Below, piece after piece: positions 60,943 through 64,000 of a stretch of DNA of 64,000 nt (its first letter is position 1; each line of letters opens with the position of its first letter). Both the position numbers and the translations under genes were made by a program. Source of the stretch: Macrolepiota albuminosa. Its lineage: Eukaryota; Basidiomycota; Agaricomycetes; Agaricales; Agaricaceae. A model generated the notes under the pieces. That model was not told the origin of the DNA and did not search any database. It was given only the letters and a program-made list of their open reading frames with translations. Location: positions 1 to 64,000 of the forward strand of contig JAMWFC010000137.1 of the NCBI GenBank assembly GCA_027475525.1, read 5' to 3'.

Positions 60943-62830
60943 TGTCTAGTGCGTCAGCAGCGTTTGAACCGATCCTTCTGGGTAAGCGTGTAATTCAAAC
61001 AATGAGCCCTAAGTTTCTGATCTCTCTCAATCTAGCCTTGATAATTGACTTGATGTATGAGCATTGTCCTTATCTCTTTCAATGCTTTTTTGTATTCATG
61101 CCTTTTTACTTAGGCTTTTGGGAATTACATTCTCACAAACTGTGTATTACTTCCGGATGTATTCCAGTGATCATTGGATGTTAAGAGGAACAGTGAGTCT
61201 AGACTCTACAGATGTTCTTGATCTATTGCCTCCAACTCATTCGTCTACAGGTTTTCATACTTGTGTGAGTAATAGAGGATGGTGTTTTATCTATGGATCA
61301 GAAATTCAAGTTTTGCAAGCATACTGGAATGTGCACAGATGGCTCTCGTGTCATATGCAATGCATAATGTCTTTGTTATTGACAAGATACCTGAAAACAC
61401 ACTCAACATGCTTGATTTTGATTTGTCAGTCCTGATATCATCAATTATTTGTGACATTGACCTTCCTTCTTTCAGGCAAAGTACAGTATGTACCATATTT
61501 CACTTAGATGTTCAGTCTTGTAGTTGTTGATGCAGTTGTCAGATTTTTTACACAATCACAGTGCGTCATTACTTATTTTCTTCTATCCATAGTCCTTATT
61601 AAGATGATAATAAAGATATTTGTGCCATCAGCAGTTCAGAGGTGTGCTGATATTTTCAAGTAACAATTGTTCTGTCTGAAGCCACCATCAATTTTGTCAG
61701 CTTTTTTACATGGAGAATATATCGTCGCAAGTGTCATGGCCTCATTTTACATTGCACCCCATACTCAATCATCTATAGTCAGTCGTGGATATCTATGGCA
61801 AAAACCACTTGTTGTGTTCATAGTATGCACTATTTAATCATACTTCTGTACACTTCAAGCATCAATCATCTTTGTAGATTATCACATCTCTTGTGCAATA
61901 TGGTAAGTATGCATTCAAGCTGTTTCTCATACCTTTACTAATAAACTGTCTAGGTGTTGGACAATGTCAGGATGACTTTGTATTATTCCAGGAATTTCTG
62001 ATTCTGATGTGGCTTATTGTCTTCTAGTGCTTGTCTTATTATTGTATGTGTCATTTTGTCAATTAGCACAACTTGAACTCAGGTACAACAGGTATAACCA
62101 TATATATGACATTGTCATATTTATGCCACTCACACGTGTATGAATATAAATGACTCTAGAAGTGTTGCCCAGTTCTGACTTGGGTTGGAGACAGGCTTTA
62201 TTACCAGTCTATCTGACTATGTCCATTACCTGTGACTTGTCTATTAGTGCATCTCTTGTCTATCTTCTAAGAAACATGCACACTGGATTTACAAGGTGGG
62301 TTGTATTATGATCCTTGCTTTTTCTTCAGAGAAGTTGATTTGCTTTCAGATCACAAAATGCAATAAATCGTCTAGTTGTCTTTAGGCAAGATAATTAATT
62401 TCTGTGTCATGGTTTGCTTATCCATTGATTTAATAGTATGAGCATTGGACTAGTGACAAGCATTATTGCAATTGGTACACTCCTGAGTGTAAGTAATATT
62501 AATGCAAAGTTACTGAATTATTTCAGATACTCACCTATAATAGTATTTTCTTGCTGGAGATCTTGTTTATAGTTGTATGTCTTCATAGTAAACATTACTC
62601 TGATACTAATGAGTGCTACCAAGTTTTTCTCCTGATCAATGCAAGAAGTCTGTGTAGGAAGTTTTTCTTGTTACAATTACTCACTTTTCATTTTAGTATA
62701 TTTCAATTCAATGCTGGTAACGTATGTCAATCTTGTATTTCTCTATCATGATTTTTCCATTATGATGACCATGTGTCACACAGGCTTAACTCTCGTATCA
62801 GAGTCCGAAGGATGTTTGCACAAACTATGA
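60943..62830 (+). pseudogene. Decayed DUF6534-like seven-TM membrane protein gene
   Basis: Starts MSSASAAFEPILLG before a GTAAGC donor at about 60983. Successive fragments follow the pattern of the basidiomycete DUF6534 membrane family: LLGITFSQTVYYFRMYSSD (61118-61174), ILECAQMALVSYAMHNVFVI then FDLSVLISSIICDI (61315-61460), ISASLVYLLRNMHTGF (62243-62292, typical of the loop before the last helices), and RLNSRIRVRR near 62790 (a C-terminal N-x-R type motif). Hydrophobic segments alternate with short loops. No frame longer than 123 codons survives and introns cannot all be placed. Assigned from memory of the family's pattern. Confidence 0.45.
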
Positions 62831-64000
62831 TCAGAGAAACAAATTTCCTCGAAGAATGAGGTATCTTTCTTGGAGGCACTGCAAGTAATTGTTTCTCTCT
62901 GCATAGTCATTCCAATTAATTCTTTATCATTGACTTTAGATTATCATGAAAGATAGTATTTCTCAAATGTAATAACTCTCAACAAAGGGCATGGAGTTTT
63001 GATATCAAGATATTCAGTTCTCAATGGGTTTTTATCTAATCCAAGTTTAGGATTTATCTTACAAGACCAATTGTTAATTATCTAAAGACTAATTCCACCA
63101 TGTGATGGAGAAAGAAAATAGATGTGCTGAACAATAAGACTCACTGTAAGATGTGAATCAACTGCTTATTGGAATTAGTGGGGTCTAACTTATGAGATAT
63201 AATGGTTGCCCAGTGACTGAAATGCCCCCCCAAACTCCCTATCCAATCCTTTTATTTTTGTGTTTTTCCCTCTGTAGTGGTGGTGATGGATTATGTGTCC
63301 CTGACACACCCCACAATCCCTCTCTAATACTCACATATGAGGAGGTCCCATGACATCCCTTGAAAGCATGTACATGGTTGGTTGAGGAAGTCAACACTCA
63401 TTATATAGAAGTCAGTTCTCCCTCTAGCTCAATTGATGAATGGCTACAGAGACACTTTTAAACTTGAGCTTCTCTATAATACACAATCTATATCATACAA
63501 CTGCTACGGCTACAATACAAGTATCTTCTCAACAGACATTGGTCAAGGAGGGCTAGGTATATCTGTATAAATAAGTTTTGGAGAACGTGCAAAGTCTGTG
63601 TCATATGTGGTCATTCAAAGTCTGATTTGCGTTGTTCCGCAGAATTTTGAGCATTCTCATGACTTGGAATAGAATCCTCGAGGGCCGGAGGATCACGTGT
63701 TACTACGACGTCTTTGGTGATCACCATCGGCGTTTGAGAAAATCTTCTAAAAGAGGCCGAATCATGGGTGCTATCGGACCCTCGTTCACTGTGTACAATG
63801 ATGAGGTTGAATGTTATCGCCTATCTTCAAATTAGGCTGCATTCCGTCGACGAAGGCGGGGACTTACAATAATTTGAATCAGCTTCATATGGAATTATGT
63901 AAGATTTCGATATTGGACAAGGGGAAAAACTTACTATACGTTGTACACCAAATTGACTGTTGTGGTGAGTCAAGTAGACAATGAGGAGCGCTATGAGAGA
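62831..64000. other. AT-rich, no gene recognised
   Basis: Only short frames. The last 350 bp are somewhat GC-richer (63600-63840, a 67-codon frame) and may be the edge of a gene or repeat that continues outside the window. Confidence 0.4.

Overview
The window reads as nuclear DNA of a filamentous basidiomycete, most likely an Agaricomycete. The evidence is short GT-AG introns (about 45-90 bp), chromodomain Ty3/gypsy elements, a pogo-type element, a basidiomycete-style tyrosine recombinase relic, a DUF6729/exonuclease-type gene and a DUF6534-like membrane gene. It is a transposon graveyard. Only one host gene is clearly intact, a 14-exon type-B carboxylesterase/lipase (9604-11904, minus).

Layout. 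184-5621: a complete gypsy chromovirus (182-bp LTRs, TSD CACAC) on the minus strand, inserted in an old decayed LTR whose right half (5622-6055) abuts a tyrosine recombinase relic. 7232-8451: a pogo-like element deleted for its DDE core. 9604-11904: the esterase. 13500-13850: minisatellite. 14638-18665: an unrecognised decayed minus-strand gene cut by a solo LTR. 20013-25450: a decayed gypsy element. 25607-43391: one solo LTR of family B split by two later insertions, an 11-kb GC-rich chromovirus (element A, 25828-36888, TSD TAAGC) and a 6.2-kb copia element (37060-43275, TSD CTTCT). 43419-44285: another family-B LTR, itself carrying a nested 345-bp solo LTR (TSD AAAGA). 44791-49382: a 5'-LTR-bearing, 3'-truncated family-B gypsy element. 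49461-50040: RecQ/DEAD-like helicase relic. 51144-56650: a large multi-exon pseudogene with DUF6729-like, DDE-like and 3'-5' exonuclease regions. 57-64 kb: AT-rich sequence with small repeats and a decayed DUF6534-like gene.

Three cross-cutting observations matter most. (1) Twelve abutting direct duplications have a period of exactly 77 bp and lie in unrelated contexts. This is the signature of contigs overlapping by k=77 being concatenated rather than merged, and the duplications shift reading frames in several genes. (2) All three gypsy lineages for which a PBS is visible carry a PBS complementary to their own LTR (11-13 nt), so they appear to self-prime in the Tf1/sushi manner. The copia element instead has a PBS matching the anticodon arm of initiator tRNA-Met. 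(3) Premature stops are overwhelmingly TGA where Arg (CGA) is expected, together with loss of catalytic residues by C:G to T:A change, pointing to methyl-CpG decay.

Element A is the most unusual object. It has two successive retropepsin-like domains in pol, a zinc knuckle downstream of the gag stop codon, and a 1.75-kb antisense cysteine-cluster/coiled-coil gene between pol and the 3' LTR.
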